From: Mangrovihabitans endophyticus
GTDB taxonomy: Bacteria > Actinomycetota > Actinomycetes > Mycobacteriales > Micromonosporaceae
Direction: 5' to 3'
Length of the DNA: 64,000 nt
NCBI RefSeq assembly: GCF_014646155.1
Contig: NZ_BMMX01000004.1
Span: 102,980-166,979, forward strand
The position numbers were made by a program, and so were the translations under genes. The notes under the pieces are model-generated. The model made no database searches. It was given only the letters and a program-made list of their open reading frames with translations, and was not told where the DNA came from. Below, one piece after another: positions 16,958-25,686 of this stretch (positions are counted from its first letter, which is position 1; every line of letters starts with the position of its first letter).

Positions 16958-17767
16958 TCAGCCGAAGTACTGGCCGTACCGGCGCATGAACCAGATGGGG
17001 TTCATCGCGTTGGCGCGTGTCGCCGGGTTTCCGGCGTGCACCTCGAAGTGCAGGTGTGGTCCGGATGACGCGCCGGATGATCCGACGTAGCCGATGACCT
17101 GTCCCTGGGCCACGGATTGTCCGACCGAGACGGACGGGCGCCGGTACATGTGGCAGTACCGCGTGAGGAAGCCGTCCGGGTGTGAGATCTCGGCGTACCA
17201 GCCACAGCCGCTGATGTTGCGGCTGCCGTCGACGTCGCAGTTGTTGGTCGAGGCGTTGCACCGGACCCGGGTCACGCGGCCGGCGGCGGCGGCGCGAATC
17301 GGGGTGTAGCGGGCGGCGGAGAGGTCCACGCCGTCGTGGGTGGGGCGGGTCGCCGTGCGGAAGGCGCTGGACAGCCCCGCGTACACCGGAGGCACGTAGG
17401 TGGGAGTGTCGGTGCAGACCGGAATGCGGAAGGCGCCGCGCCGGATGAAGGCGTCGGAGACATAGGCGCCGTTGGTCAGCCGGTCCCAGAGACCGGTGTA
17501 CCGGACCGTGCCGTTGAGCGGCTTGCCGAGCACGCGACACATGATGCCCACGTTGCCGTCGTTGCGAATGGCGCCCACGGACGGGTAGCCGAGGCTGGGG
17601 CCGGTGCGCATGGCCAGGCGTGCGGAGCCCGAGACGACGACCTTGCCGTATCCGGCGATGCGCGAGGCCGCCTGCGCCGCGGAGGCGGGCGCGACGGCGA
17701 ACGGCAGAATGGCGGTGATCACTGCGACCGCCGCGAACATGGCGCGGCGCTGATGTCGGCGCTGCAT
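16958..17767 (-). CDS. Secreted M23 (LytM-type) peptidoglycan endopeptidase with SH3-like domain
   Basis: A secreted zinc endopeptidase likely to cut peptidoglycan cross-links. The 269-residue product has a signal peptide (RR-rich start, AMFAAVAVITAILPFAV, then APASAAQA), a bacterial SH3-like segment (SGSARLAMRTGPSLGYPSVGAI), and a C-terminal M23 domain with the zinc ligands in HDGVDL and HLHFEVH. The ATG start is set by AAGGGA upstream and by the signal peptide; upstream in-frame sequence is Arg/Pro-rich leader. The catalytic residues look complete, so it is probably active. Confidence 0.9.
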   Translation of the reverse strand: MQRRHQRRAMFAAVAVITAILPFAVAPASAAQAASRIAGYGKVVVSGSARLAMRTGPSLGYPSVGAIRNDGNVGIMCRVLGKPLNGTVRYTGLWDRLTNGAYVSDAFIRRGAFRIPVCTDTPTYVPPVYAGLSSAFRTATRPTHDGVDLSAARYTPIRAAAAGRVTRVRCNASTNNCDVDGSRNISGCGWYAEISHPDGFLTRYCHMYRRPSVSVGQSVAQGQVIGYVGSSGASSGPHLHFEVHAGNPATRANAMNPIWFMRRYGQYFG

Positions 17768-18119
17768 AAGAAGATCCCTTCCGGCACGCACCCTGCGTGC
17801 ACGACGCCAGGCTGCCGAGCGCGGGCTGCCGGGTGAGGTGCGCCGCCATTGCAGGACGGTTGCACCAAAGACCGGGATGTGTGTGCGACTCGTGGTCCGC
17901 CGCCGGCAGGGCGGGCACCGGTCATAGTTGCGCGCGTACGGGGTGGGAGTCGGCTGTTCCGGCATAACCGTCTCGGCGGGCGCGCCCGGCGGTATCGTGC
18001 TGCCGCCGCACGGCCTGATACCAAACCGCTCCATCGGCGGACCTGCGCTCACAACGCCTCCGTCCGACTCTTGTGCACAGAAGGAAAGTGCAGGTCACAG
18101 CCAGTCCGGGAGCGAAATC
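17768..18119. other. 352-base divergent intergenic region
   Basis: Lies between the divergent M23 and PHP genes and should carry both promoters. I looked for a c-di-AMP (ydaO-type) leader, which often precedes actinobacterial wall hydrolases, and for sigma-28-like boxes; neither is recognisable. No gene is seen. Confidence 0.6.
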
Positions 18120-18857
18120 GTGGGCGCAGAGCGGGAATCAGTCGTGGTGAGCGGCCCACGGGCACTCGACCTGACGGCGGACATGCACGTGCATACCGGT
18201 TTCGCCGCCGGCCGGGACAGCGTCGGTGTCGTGGTGTCCGCCGCCGACCGGGGCGGTCTCACCGCGCTCACCTTCGCCGACCAGGTCGGTCCGGACACCG
18301 CCTGGCTGCCCGCGTACGCGGACGCGGTGCAACGCGCCCGCCGCCGCACCGAGATTCGGCTGCGGGTGGCCGCGGAGGTGGAGGTGATACGGCCGGACGG
18401 ATGGGTCGCGTTGCCGTCCGACTTCGCCAAGATCGAGGCGGTTTCCGTGGCGGTGTCCAGGCTGCCGACGCCGGACGACCCGGTCGAGCCGAGGGAGGTA
18501 CGCGCCGGGCTGGCCGCCGGAACTCTCCGTGTCGCTCAGGTTGTGGAGACCGTGGTGACCGCAACGGTGCTCGGCTTGGCGCGCGCGGCGCGGTATGCGC
18601 CGACGCAACTGGCGCGCCCGCTCAGCCTGCTGAACCAGGTCGGCATCGACGACGAGGCGATCACCGACGACGCGTTGCGCGCGCTGATCGACGGCTGCCG
18701 CTCGGCCGGCACCGTGGTCGAGGTCAGCGAGGCCTGGCGCAGCCCGTCGCCGCGAGTGGTGCGCCGACTGCGCGAGGCCGACGTGCCGCTCGTGGCCGCG
18801 AGTGACGCCCGGTACGCCTCGGACGTGGGCGTCTGGCAGTACCTGCGCCGAGTATGA
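18120..18857 (+). CDS. PHP-domain phosphoesterase-like protein
   Basis: The 245-residue product starts with the PHP motif I (TADMHVHTGFAAGRDS, His-x-His metal ligands), has AEVEVI near residue 85 (motif with Glu), SRLPTPDD, and ends with VVEVSEAWRSP and AASDARYASDVG (Asp ligand). PHP proteins are metal-dependent phosphoesterases such as histidinol phosphatase; the substrate here is unknown. The GTG start has GGGAG 7 bases upstream; a second GTG 24 bases later is possible. Confidence 0.8.
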   Translation: MGAERESVVVSGPRALDLTADMHVHTGFAAGRDSVGVVVSAADRGGLTALTFADQVGPDTAWLPAYADAVQRARRRTEIRLRVAAEVEVIRPDGWVALPSDFAKIEAVSVAVSRLPTPDDPVEPREVRAGLAAGTLRVAQVVETVVTATVLGLARAARYAPTQLARPLSLLNQVGIDDEAITDDALRALIDGCRSAGTVVEVSEAWRSPSPRVVRRLREADVPLVAASDARYASDVGVWQYLRRV

Positions 18858-18966
18858 GCAATTCTCGTGTCCGGCCGTGCGGGCGTACGTACCCTCCTCG
18901 TATCGGCCTGCCTGCGGCGGAGACCGGAGCGTGCAGACGGGCGCACTCTTGCATGGGGGAGATGTC

Positions 18967-19509
18967 ATGAGCCTGGTACAGCAGAGCATCGAGGTCGGCG
19001 CGCCGGTGCACAACGTGTACGAGAAGCTGGCCGCCTTTGAAAACTACCCACAGTTCATGACCGGAGTTCAGCGCGTCACGCCGACCGGCGCCGACCAGAC
19101 CCACTGGGTGCTGGACGTGGACGGGCGTCGGCGTGAGTTCGACGCCACCATCACCGAGCGCACGCTCGACGAGCGGGTATCGTGGTGCGCCACCGGCGGC
19201 CCGCTGCTTGCCGAGACTCTCACGCTGCGCCCCATGGGGGAGACCCGCACCCAGGTAGTGGCACAGTTGGAGGCCGACATCGCGTTTCTGATGCCCGGCG
19301 ACAAGCATGGCCAGGAGACCCTGAACCGGCGGCTCAAGCACGACCTCACCACGCTCAAGACCCTGGTGGAGCAGGGGTCCGGGCAGGGCGTGCCGCGCGG
19401 CGGCGCCAGCACCAAGAATCTGTCCGGTAACTCCACCGGTGCGGGCGGTAACGTCATGGCCAGCCCGGCCGATGTGGCAGCGCGACTACGGGAGCGCCGC
19501 GTTCTGTGA
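18967..19509 (+). CDS. SRPBCC (START-like, polyketide cyclase/dehydrase) family protein
   Basis: A 180-residue protein. The first ~140 residues fit the COQ10/START-like hydrophobic-pocket fold: SIEVGAPVHNVYEKLAAFENYPQF, VLDVDGRRREFDATITE, and ETRTQVVAQLEAD. The last 40 residues are Gly/Ser-rich and probably disordered. Members bind small hydrophobic ligands; the ligand here cannot be told. The ATG has GGGGGAG 5-7 bases upstream. Confidence 0.8.
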   Translation: MSLVQQSIEVGAPVHNVYEKLAAFENYPQFMTGVQRVTPTGADQTHWVLDVDGRRREFDATITERTLDERVSWCATGGPLLAETLTLRPMGETRTQVVAQLEADIAFLMPGDKHGQETLNRRLKHDLTTLKTLVEQGSGQGVPRGGASTKNLSGNSTGAGGNVMASPADVAARLRERRVL

Positions 19510-19571
19510 CATTTACGTAAAAATGGGTTCGTGTTCTTGCGGAAACCTCGACGAACGTCCAAGTTAACAGC

Positions 19572-20501
19572 GTGCAACGCATCGGCTTACAGGAGATTCG
19601 GGAACGGACGTACAAGCGGCGTGACGCCTGGTGGACCGTCCTGTTGGTCGATCCGCTGGCATCACGCCTGGTCCGCTTGGTGGCGCCGTACCGCTGGATC
19701 ACGCCCAACCTGCTGTCCGCGATCGCCTTCGTCTTCGGCATCGGCTCCGCGGTCTGCTTCGCGCTCGGGACGCACGCCTGGCTGGCCGTCGGCGCCCTGC
19801 TGTTCCACCTCAGCTTCGTGGTGGACTGCATGGACGGCAAGATCGCCCGGCTGAACGGCACCGGCTCGATGTTCGGGGCATGGTTCGACTTCATGTTCGA
19901 CCGTGTGCGCGTCATCATGTGCACGGTCGCGCTGATGGGTGGTCAGTACGCGCGTACCCACGACCTGATCTTCCTGTGGCTCGCCGTCGCGGTGGTGACG
20001 CTGGACCTGTTCCGCTACCTGAACTCGTCGCAGATGGGCAAGCTCAAGCGGGCCATGGACGGGCGGCTCGCCGAGGCTCGTGGCGAGGCGCCGGGGTCGG
20101 CCGTGCCCGGCGCGCGCGCCGCCGCCGCCGACGCGGAGCTCGCCGACGACGAGGCGGATCCGGCGGACACCGTCGAGGTCAACGCCGCCGCCGGCGGCTC
20201 GCGATACATCCGGCTCCGCAACTGGCTCAACGCGCGCCGCATCCGCATTCACCTGTTCAGTGGCATCGAATACGAGATGTCGGTCTTCATCATCGGGCCG
20301 CTCGTCTTCCAGGTGGCCCTGGTGACCATCGCGGCCGGTGCGCTGCTGCTGCTCTTCGAGGCTGCCCTGGTGATGCGGCTCTATCAGGCCACGCGCCGGT
20401 TCCAGCGGCAGTTGCGCAAGATCGAGGCGTCCGCGCCGCACGCGGAGGCGGATGTGCCGGACCCTAGGGCGGAGCGGGAGCAGGTCTCAGCCGGACACTG
20501 A
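19572..20501 (+). CDS. CDP-alcohol phosphatidyltransferase family membrane enzyme
   Basis: This class makes phospholipids by joining a CDP-diacylglycerol phosphatidyl group to an alcohol. The active-site motif DGx2ARx8Gx3Dx3D is complete (DGKIARLNGTGSMFGAWFD, then FMFD). Several transmembrane helices surround it (e.g. VGALLFHLSFVVDCM, LIFLWLAVAVVTLDLF, LVFQVALVTIAAGALLLLF). An acidic Ala/Asp-rich linker of ~50 residues separates the catalytic part from the final helices. The GTG start has no clear ribosome site. The alcohol is unknown. Its end overlaps the 3' end of the convergent kinase gene by 15 bases. Confidence 0.85.
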   Translation: MQRIGLQEIRERTYKRRDAWWTVLLVDPLASRLVRLVAPYRWITPNLLSAIAFVFGIGSAVCFALGTHAWLAVGALLFHLSFVVDCMDGKIARLNGTGSMFGAWFDFMFDRVRVIMCTVALMGGQYARTHDLIFLWLAVAVVTLDLFRYLNSSQMGKLKRAMDGRLAEARGEAPGSAVPGARAAAADAELADDEADPADTVEVNAAAGGSRYIRLRNWLNARRIRIHLFSGIEYEMSVFIIGPLVFQVALVTIAAGALLLLFEAALVMRLYQATRRFQRQLRKIEASAPHAEADVPDPRAEREQVSAGH

Positions 20502-21989
20502 GGCCGCCTCCAGCGTCACGATGAGACGCGCGCCGCGGGGCGTGCCGGGCTCGTAGCGCACCGCTCCGCCGTTCGCCTCGACCAGGTGCCGGACGATGAA
20601 CAGGCCCAGCCCGGCGCCGCCCATGAACCGGTCGAAGAGCCTCGGCAACAGGTCGTCCGCGATGCCCGGCCCGTGGTCGGACACGATCAGCGTGACGGTG
20701 TCGTGCGTCCGCGCGGCGCAGATCTCCACCGGCGCTTCGCCGTAGGCCACGGCGTTGGCCAGCAGATTGCGCACCACCACGCCCACGTGGCCGCGGTCGG
20801 CCAGCGCGGACAGATCATCGCCGACGGCGACACGTACGTCGTCCTCCGCCCCGGCCGACGCGATCACCGACTGCACCACCTCGCGGAGCGGGACCGGCGT
20901 GCGCCGCGCGGTGACCGCGCCGGTGTCCAGCTCGAACAGAAGCTGCAGGTCGTTCATCATCTTGATCAGCCGCCGGGTGTTCTTGTCGATCTTGCAGGCC
21001 AGCTCCCGGCGAATGTCCTCGGGCAGGTCCGCCCAGTCCTCGGAGAGCAGCTCGGCCAGGCTTGCGATCGAGCTGATCGGCTGGGCGACGTCGTGCGTCA
21101 GCATCGAGGTCAGGTCGTTCTTGAAGGCCAGCGCGGCTTCCAGCCGGGTGTTCGCCTCGCGCAGCGCGACGTTGCCGCGTTCCAGGCCCGCGGCGTGCTC
21201 GCCGAGCTGCTCCTCGGCCCGCCGCCGGTCGGCCAACAGGGCACGTTGCCGCCGGTCCATGGCTTCCAGGGACCGCACCAGGGCACCCACGAAGCCGAGC
21301 ACGGCCAGCACCGCGAGGACGGTGCCGGTGCTGATCGCCGCGGCCGGGCGACTGATCCCGGTACGCACCAGCAGCGCGCTGGTCAGTGCGGCGATCACCG
21401 GGACGGCGACCAGGGTGGGGAAGAACCGGCGCACCATGGTGGCCGGCCCGGCGCGCGCACCGGTGCGTAGCGGTCCGGCTTCCGGCCGCGCGAGGATGCC
21501 GCCCAGCGCCAGGGTGAGCACGGCTCCCGCGGTGTATGGCGACATCACGCCGTCCGGCCCGGGGCCGCCGGGGAAGGTCGGCGCGAACATGCGGGGTACC
21601 AGGGCGACCAGGGCGATGACCGCGGATCCGGCCAGCAGCGGGTCCGCGGCGCGATGGCGGGCGGGGCGGCCGGGGCGGAGCGGCAGGCGTACGTCGATCA
21701 GCGCGAGGGCGAGCCCGGCGAGCATGGTGGCGACCGCGGCGGCGGGTTCTTGGCCGAGCCGTGCGGCGCCGAGGATCGCGGCGGCCGCGCCGAGCCCGTA
21801 CGCCGTGCGGCGTACCGCCCGCGTCGGCAGCACGCAGCACAGCAGCGCCAGCCCGGCCGGCACGAGAGCCATGGCCGGGCCGGTGGCGAGCGGGGTGGCG
21901 GCGAACGCCCCATAGAGGGCGACCGCGCCGCCGGCGCACCCGGCGAGGATCCGGGAGAGCCGGCCCACGTCGTGCGCCGCGATCTGCAA
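20487..21989 (-). CDS. Membrane sensor histidine kinase
   Basis: About 500 residues: eight predicted transmembrane helices in the first ~260 residues, a short coiled coil, then a HisKA domain with the phospho-acceptor His in MLTHDVAQPISSIAS and an HATPase domain (N box NLLANAVAYG, G1 DHGPGIAD, G2 GAGLGLFIV). Start is ambiguous: a TTG here has GGAGAG 7 bases upstream, while TTG/GTG codons at 22055/22049 extend it by ~22 residues without a ribosome site. No response regulator is adjacent on the same strand; a free receiver lies 560 bases away divergently. Confidence 0.85.
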   Translation of the reverse strand: MQIAAHDVGRLSRILAGCAGGAVALYGAFAATPLATGPAMALVPAGLALLCCVLPTRAVRRTAYGLGAAAAILGAARLGQEPAAAVATMLAGLALALIDVRLPLRPGRPARHRAADPLLAGSAVIALVALVPRMFAPTFPGGPGPDGVMSPYTAGAVLTLALGGILARPEAGPLRTGARAGPATMVRRFFPTLVAVPVIAALTSALLVRTGISRPAAAISTGTVLAVLAVLGFVGALVRSLEAMDRRQRALLADRRRAEEQLGEHAAGLERGNVALREANTRLEAALAFKNDLTSMLTHDVAQPISSIASLAELLSEDWADLPEDIRRELACKIDKNTRRLIKMMNDLQLLFELDTGAVTARRTPVPLREVVQSVIASAGAEDDVRVAVGDDLSALADRGHVGVVVRNLLANAVAYGEAPVEICAARTHDTVTLIVSDHGPGIADDLLPRLFDRFMGGAGLGLFIVRHLVEANGGAVRYEPGTPRGARLIVTLEAASVSG

Positions 21990-22102
21990 TGAAGATCTCT
22001 CCGATACGGCTGATCGCGGCGAGGGATCACCCGGGTCGCGATGAGTCACAGGCAAAGCAAGAGATCAATTTTATCGCTCAAAGCACCTTAAGAGAGGGCA
22101 TT

Positions 22103-22309
22103 TCAGGACCAGATGAAGTCCTCCACCACACGGATCGCCGTCGCCGCGTTGTTCAGGCCGTCCGCGTGCCGCGTGGCGTGGTGGCCGCAGAACGCGAGCG
22201 TCCCGGCGCGCAGGGTCACCTCCATCTTGGCGGCCGCACCGCAGCCGTCACACCGCTCGGTCAGTTCCGGGACCACGGTGATCGTGGGTGTGCTGATCAG
22301 GGTGTTCAT
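22103..22309 (-). CDS. DUF7455-type small cysteine/histidine protein
   Basis: A 68-residue protein with CDGC, then a strand pair, then FCGHHATRHAD: the Cys-x2-Cys plus Cys-His-His pattern suggests a zinc-binding ribbon. This pattern is common in short actinobacterial proteins of unknown function (DUF7455). The ATG has AAGGAG 8 bases upstream. It lies upstream of, and on the same strand as, the histidine kinase gene, and is divergent from the receiver gene. Confidence 0.75.
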   Translation of the reverse strand: MNTLISTPTITVVPELTERCDGCGAAAKMEVTLRAGTLAFCGHHATRHADGLNNAATAIRVVEDFIWS

Positions 22310-22549
22310 CGTCCGTCGCTCCTTCGTGATGGGGCATCGTCCTGACCCCCCGCTTCGGCCCGCCATCGGACCGCCTTAGCGTCAATGCCGCACGCCGGAC
22401 GACCGCACCCGGGACGCAACCAACCACTAACCAAACCACCTCGCAAACCCTCGAAACCGCGCTGCAGCGGACAAAATCCTCTTTGCCGTTATCCCGGTCG
22501 AGGCGCTGTTAGCGTGACCATGCAGGCTCTTCGGCACGGGGGAGGAAAC

Positions 22550-22951
22550 ATGTCGGAGCCCACCGAACGACCAACCGTTCTCGTCGTCGACGACGAAGAA
22601 GATCTCCGGGACGTCATGCGGCGGATGTTGCAGCGGCGCGGCATCGACGCCCTCACCGCCGGCAGCCTCGACGAGGCGGTGGCCGTGGCACGCAACCACG
22701 ACGGCGACATCGCCGTGCTGGTCGCCGACCTCGGCCTGCCCGGAAGCTCCGGCGCCGAGCTGGCCCGTGTGATCGGTGAACTGCGTCCCGGCATCGGCGT
22801 GGTCTACATTTCCGGGCTGCCCGCCGACATCGCCGCCGACAAGGGCCTGATCGATCCCGGCGCCACGCTGGTCAAGAAGCCGTTCACGGCCGACTCGCTG
22901 ACCGCGGCCGTGCGTGCCGCCCTCGACGAGCGGAGCGTGACCACCTCCTGA
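22550..22951 (+). CDS. Single-domain response regulator (receiver only)
   Basis: A 133-residue CheY-like receiver with the acidic pair in VVDDEEDL, the phospho-acceptor Asp in LVADLGLPG, and the conserved Lys in LVKKPF. There is no output domain, so it works through protein contacts or phosphotransfer. The ATG has GGGGGAGG upstream. The kinase encoded divergently 560 bases away is a plausible partner. Confidence 0.9.
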   Translation: MSEPTERPTVLVVDDEEDLRDVMRRMLQRRGIDALTAGSLDEAVAVARNHDGDIAVLVADLGLPGSSGAELARVIGELRPGIGVVYISGLPADIAADKGLIDPGATLVKKPFTADSLTAAVRAALDERSVTTS

Positions 22952-22968
22952 GTCGACACTCCTGATCC

Positions 22969-23021
22969 GCGCGCGGTGGAGCGCCGCCGGCCGTCACGGC
23001 CGGCGGCGCTCCACCGCGCGC
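22969..23021 (+). terminator. Perfect 25-bp hairpin terminator after the receiver gene
   Basis: Both 25-base arms (starting GCGCGCGGTGGAGCGCC) match perfectly around a TCA loop, and CTCCTTTTCT follows. It lies 17 bases past the stop codon. Confidence 0.9.
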
Positions 23022-23112
23022 TCCTTTTCTGCACCGTAACGGAGGCCGTCCCGGCACCCCGGCGTCTCGATCGTGGAGTCACCAGCGATCGATACACACG
23101 GGAGAGACGCCT

Positions 23113-24840
23113 ATGGCTGCCAGGAGGGCACTGATCACCGCCACGCTTGCCTGCGTGATGACGGCGGGAGGTCTGGCCGCGCCCGCCTATGCCGCGACCT
23201 CCACCGAGGTGGTCCGGGTCTATGCGGCGCACGACGCGTACGTGTCAAGCGCCCGTCCCCATGTCAACTTCGGACTCGCCGACAAGTTGGCGGTGGGCCG
23301 CCTCGGCAAGGACACGAAGCTGTCCTATGTGAAGTTCCGCGTGCCGGCGCTGCCGGACGGGAATGTCACTCGGGTGCAGTTGCGGCTGCCGGTCGCGAGT
23401 TCCCCGGCGGAATCGAAGCTGTCCGTCTACCCCGTGTCGACGCGCTGGTCGGAGAAGACCATCACGGCGTCCAACGCGCCGTCGCTCGGGTCGCAGCGGG
23501 TCTCGCTGGTGCCGCGTGACACCGACACGATCATCAAGTTCGACGTGTCGAAGTTCGTCCGCAAGGCGGGCACCTACGCGTTCGCCCTCAAGTCATCCTC
23601 GCGCACCGAGATAACCCGGCTGCGGTCGGTGGAGTACGGCAACCCGGACACCGGCGGCCCCGAGTTGCGGGTCACCGTGACGCGCGAGCTCGCCGACCCG
23701 GAGCCCGCCACGGAACCGGTGGTGGCGCCGGAGCCGGTCGTCGACCCGGAGCCTGCCGCCCCAGAGCCTGCCGACCCGGAGCCGACCACCTCCGAGCCGA
23801 CCACCTCCGAGCCGACCACCTCCGAGCCGACCGCGACCGAACCGGAGCCCGTGCCCGGCGAGCCGACCGGCACCGAACCGACCGGGACTGAGCCCGGCTG
23901 CGTCACCGGCGCGTTGCTCGTGCCGAGCTGCGGGGTGCTCTGGGGAGCCGCCGCCGGCGGCTTCACCACCGCGCCGCGCGACGAGGCGCTGCGCGATTGG
24001 GAGGCGCTCACCGGCCGCACCGCGTCGATCTTCCACGCGTACCACAAGGGCGACCAGAAGTTCCCCACGGCCGCCGAGATCGCCATGACCCGCGACCCCG
24101 AGCACCCCCGTGTGCTGCTGCTCAACTGGAAGGTGGCGTACGGCTCCACCTGGGCCAAGGTCGCCGCCGGCGAGCAGGACGAGCGGATCGACAACTGGGC
24201 CGCGTACGTGAAGGCCAACTACCCGGACCAGAAGTTCTTCCTGGCCCTGCACCACGAGCCGGAGAACGACGTGCAGCCGTGGGCCGGCTCCGGCATGACC
24301 GCCAAGGACTACGCGGCGATGTACCGCCACGTCATCCAGCGGCTGCGTGCCGACGGTGTCACCAACGCGGTCAACGTGGTCGCGTACATGGGTAACGAGA
24401 AGTGGATGGCGCAGTCCTGGTGGGGTGACCTGTACCCGGGCGACGACGTGGTCGACTGGATGGGACTGGACTCCTACGTCAGCGCGGAACCCGGCTATTA
24501 CCACTACGGCGACTTCGGTGACCTGCTGGACCGCGAGCCGTCCGGCGGCGGGACCGGCTGGTACGACTGGGCGGTGGCCAACCACGCGAGCAAGCCGATC
24601 ATGGTCGCCGAGTGGGGTGTCTACCACCGCCTCAGCGCCCCGTACGACAAGGCGCCGGCGTTCCGGACCGTGGTCCCCGAGCTGAAGGAGCACCCGCAGG
24701 TCAAGGCGATCGTCTACTTCGACACCCCGAAGGACGACTCGGGTGACCGCAACATCGCGGTGGACTCGACGCAGAGCAGCCTGACCGCCTTCCGCGAGCT
24801 TGCGGCCGACCCGATGTTCGAGGTGGACATCCGGCACTGA
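23113..24840 (+). CDS. Secreted GH26-like glycoside hydrolase with N-terminal carbohydrate-binding-type domain
   Basis: A 575-residue secreted enzyme. A signal peptide ends near AAPAYAA. Residues ~35-200 form a CBM96/DNRLRE-type beta domain (VYAAHDAYVSSARPHVNFG, TRWSEKTITASNAPS). A Pro/Glu/Thr linker (~200-265) contains three TSEPT copies. The catalytic part (~268-570) resembles GH26 beta-mannanase-like barrels, with a likely acid/base Glu in HHEPEND and nucleophile Glu in VAEWGVY. The substrate is probably a beta-glycan such as mannan, but this is inference. ATG with GGGAGAG upstream. Confidence 0.8.
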   Translation: MAARRALITATLACVMTAGGLAAPAYAATSTEVVRVYAAHDAYVSSARPHVNFGLADKLAVGRLGKDTKLSYVKFRVPALPDGNVTRVQLRLPVASSPAESKLSVYPVSTRWSEKTITASNAPSLGSQRVSLVPRDTDTIIKFDVSKFVRKAGTYAFALKSSSRTEITRLRSVEYGNPDTGGPELRVTVTRELADPEPATEPVVAPEPVVDPEPAAPEPADPEPTTSEPTTSEPTTSEPTATEPEPVPGEPTGTEPTGTEPGCVTGALLVPSCGVLWGAAAGGFTTAPRDEALRDWEALTGRTASIFHAYHKGDQKFPTAAEIAMTRDPEHPRVLLLNWKVAYGSTWAKVAAGEQDERIDNWAAYVKANYPDQKFFLALHHEPENDVQPWAGSGMTAKDYAAMYRHVIQRLRADGVTNAVNVVAYMGNEKWMAQSWWGDLYPGDDVVDWMGLDSYVSAEPGYYHYGDFGDLLDREPSGGGTGWYDWAVANHASKPIMVAEWGVYHRLSAPYDKAPAFRTVVPELKEHPQVKAIVYFDTPKDDSGDRNIAVDSTQSSLTAFRELAADPMFEVDIRH

Positions 24841-24852
24841 CCGTTCCCGTCC

Positions 24853-24887
24853 ACGGGCCGGCCCCTTCCCCCTGGGGGCCGGCCCGT
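24853..24887 (+). terminator. Terminator after the GH26-like gene
   Basis: A perfect 13-bp stem (ACGGGCCGGCCCC / GGGGCCGGCCCGT), 9-base loop, followed by TCCCTTTTG, 12 bases past the stop. Confidence 0.85.
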
Positions 24888-24930
24888 TCCCTTTTGCGCG
24901 CACGCGGTTCGCCGTGCCGCCGCTCACCGG

Positions 24931-25686
24931 TCAAGCCCGTGGCCACGGCACCGTCAGCTCTCCGCGCCGCCACCGGGCCGGGCCGTCGAGCACCGTCAAC
25001 CCTTCCTCCCGGGCCCTGCGCACCATCGCCATCCAGCGTTGTCGCGCGCCGAACGGGGTCGCTTCGGCGTCCCACGCCCGGCCCAGCGTTCGCAGCAGAT
25101 CGTGCACCGGATGGCCGGCCACGTTGTGGTGGATCAACGCCTTGGGCAGCCGCTGCGCGAACGTCATCGGATGATCCAGATTGGACAGCCGGGCGGAGAA
25201 CGTCAACGTGCTCGGCGTTCCCGCCTCGATGTACGCCCACGTGGCGATGCGCCCCAGCTCGTCGCAGGTCCCGTCGATCAGCGCCGCGCCACACTCCGTC
25301 ATGGTGCGCCAGGCGCCGTCCACTTCGTCCTCGTCGTACTGTCGCAACACGTTGAACGCCCGCACCACCACCGGGCACAACCCGGCCAGCTCGAAGCCGC
25401 CGCGACGGAACTCCAGACGCGGCGGGTCCGCCCGCGGCTGTGCCGCGTCCACGCGTACCGGGTCGATCTCCAGACCGATCACCGTCACGTCCGGGCGCAC
25501 CGTCGCGGCCAGCCGCGATCGCAGCTCGACGGCGGTCACCGGGGAGGCGCCGAAGCCCAGATCCACCACGAGCGGCCGGCCCGCATCGGCCAGCCGCGGA
25601 CCACACCGGTACGCGACCCAGTTGTCCACGCGTCGCAGCCGGTTGGGATTCGTGGTGCCGCGGGTGACGGCGCCGAGGGGTTTCAC
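24931..25686 (-). CDS. Class I SAM-dependent methyltransferase-like protein
   Basis: A 251-residue protein with a methyltransferase motif I (VVDLGFGASPVTAVEL) near residue 45, an acidic strand end (VIGLEIDPVRV), and a later LIDGTCDELGRIATW stretch. The GTG start overlaps the stop of the upstream SDR gene, so both are co-translated. Substrate unknown. A conserved homologue beside the mshA neighbourhood in other actinobacteria is likely but cannot be checked here. Confidence 0.72.
   Translation of the reverse strand: MKPLGAVTRGTTNPNRLRRVDNWVAYRCGPRLADAGRPLVVDLGFGASPVTAVELRSRLAATVRPDVTVIGLEIDPVRVDAAQPRADPPRLEFRRGGFELAGLCPVVVRAFNVLRQYDEDEVDGAWRTMTECGAALIDGTCDELGRIATWAYIEAGTPSTLTFSARLSNLDHPMTFAQRLPKALIHHNVAGHPVHDLLRTLGRAWDAEATPFGARQRWMAMVRRAREEGLTVLDGPARWRRGELTVPWPRA

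Noticed and set aside
17768..17945. c-di-AMP (ydaO-type) riboswitch before the M23 peptidase
   Set aside because: Wall hydrolases in actinobacteria often have one, but the conserved core motifs are not visible in this leader.
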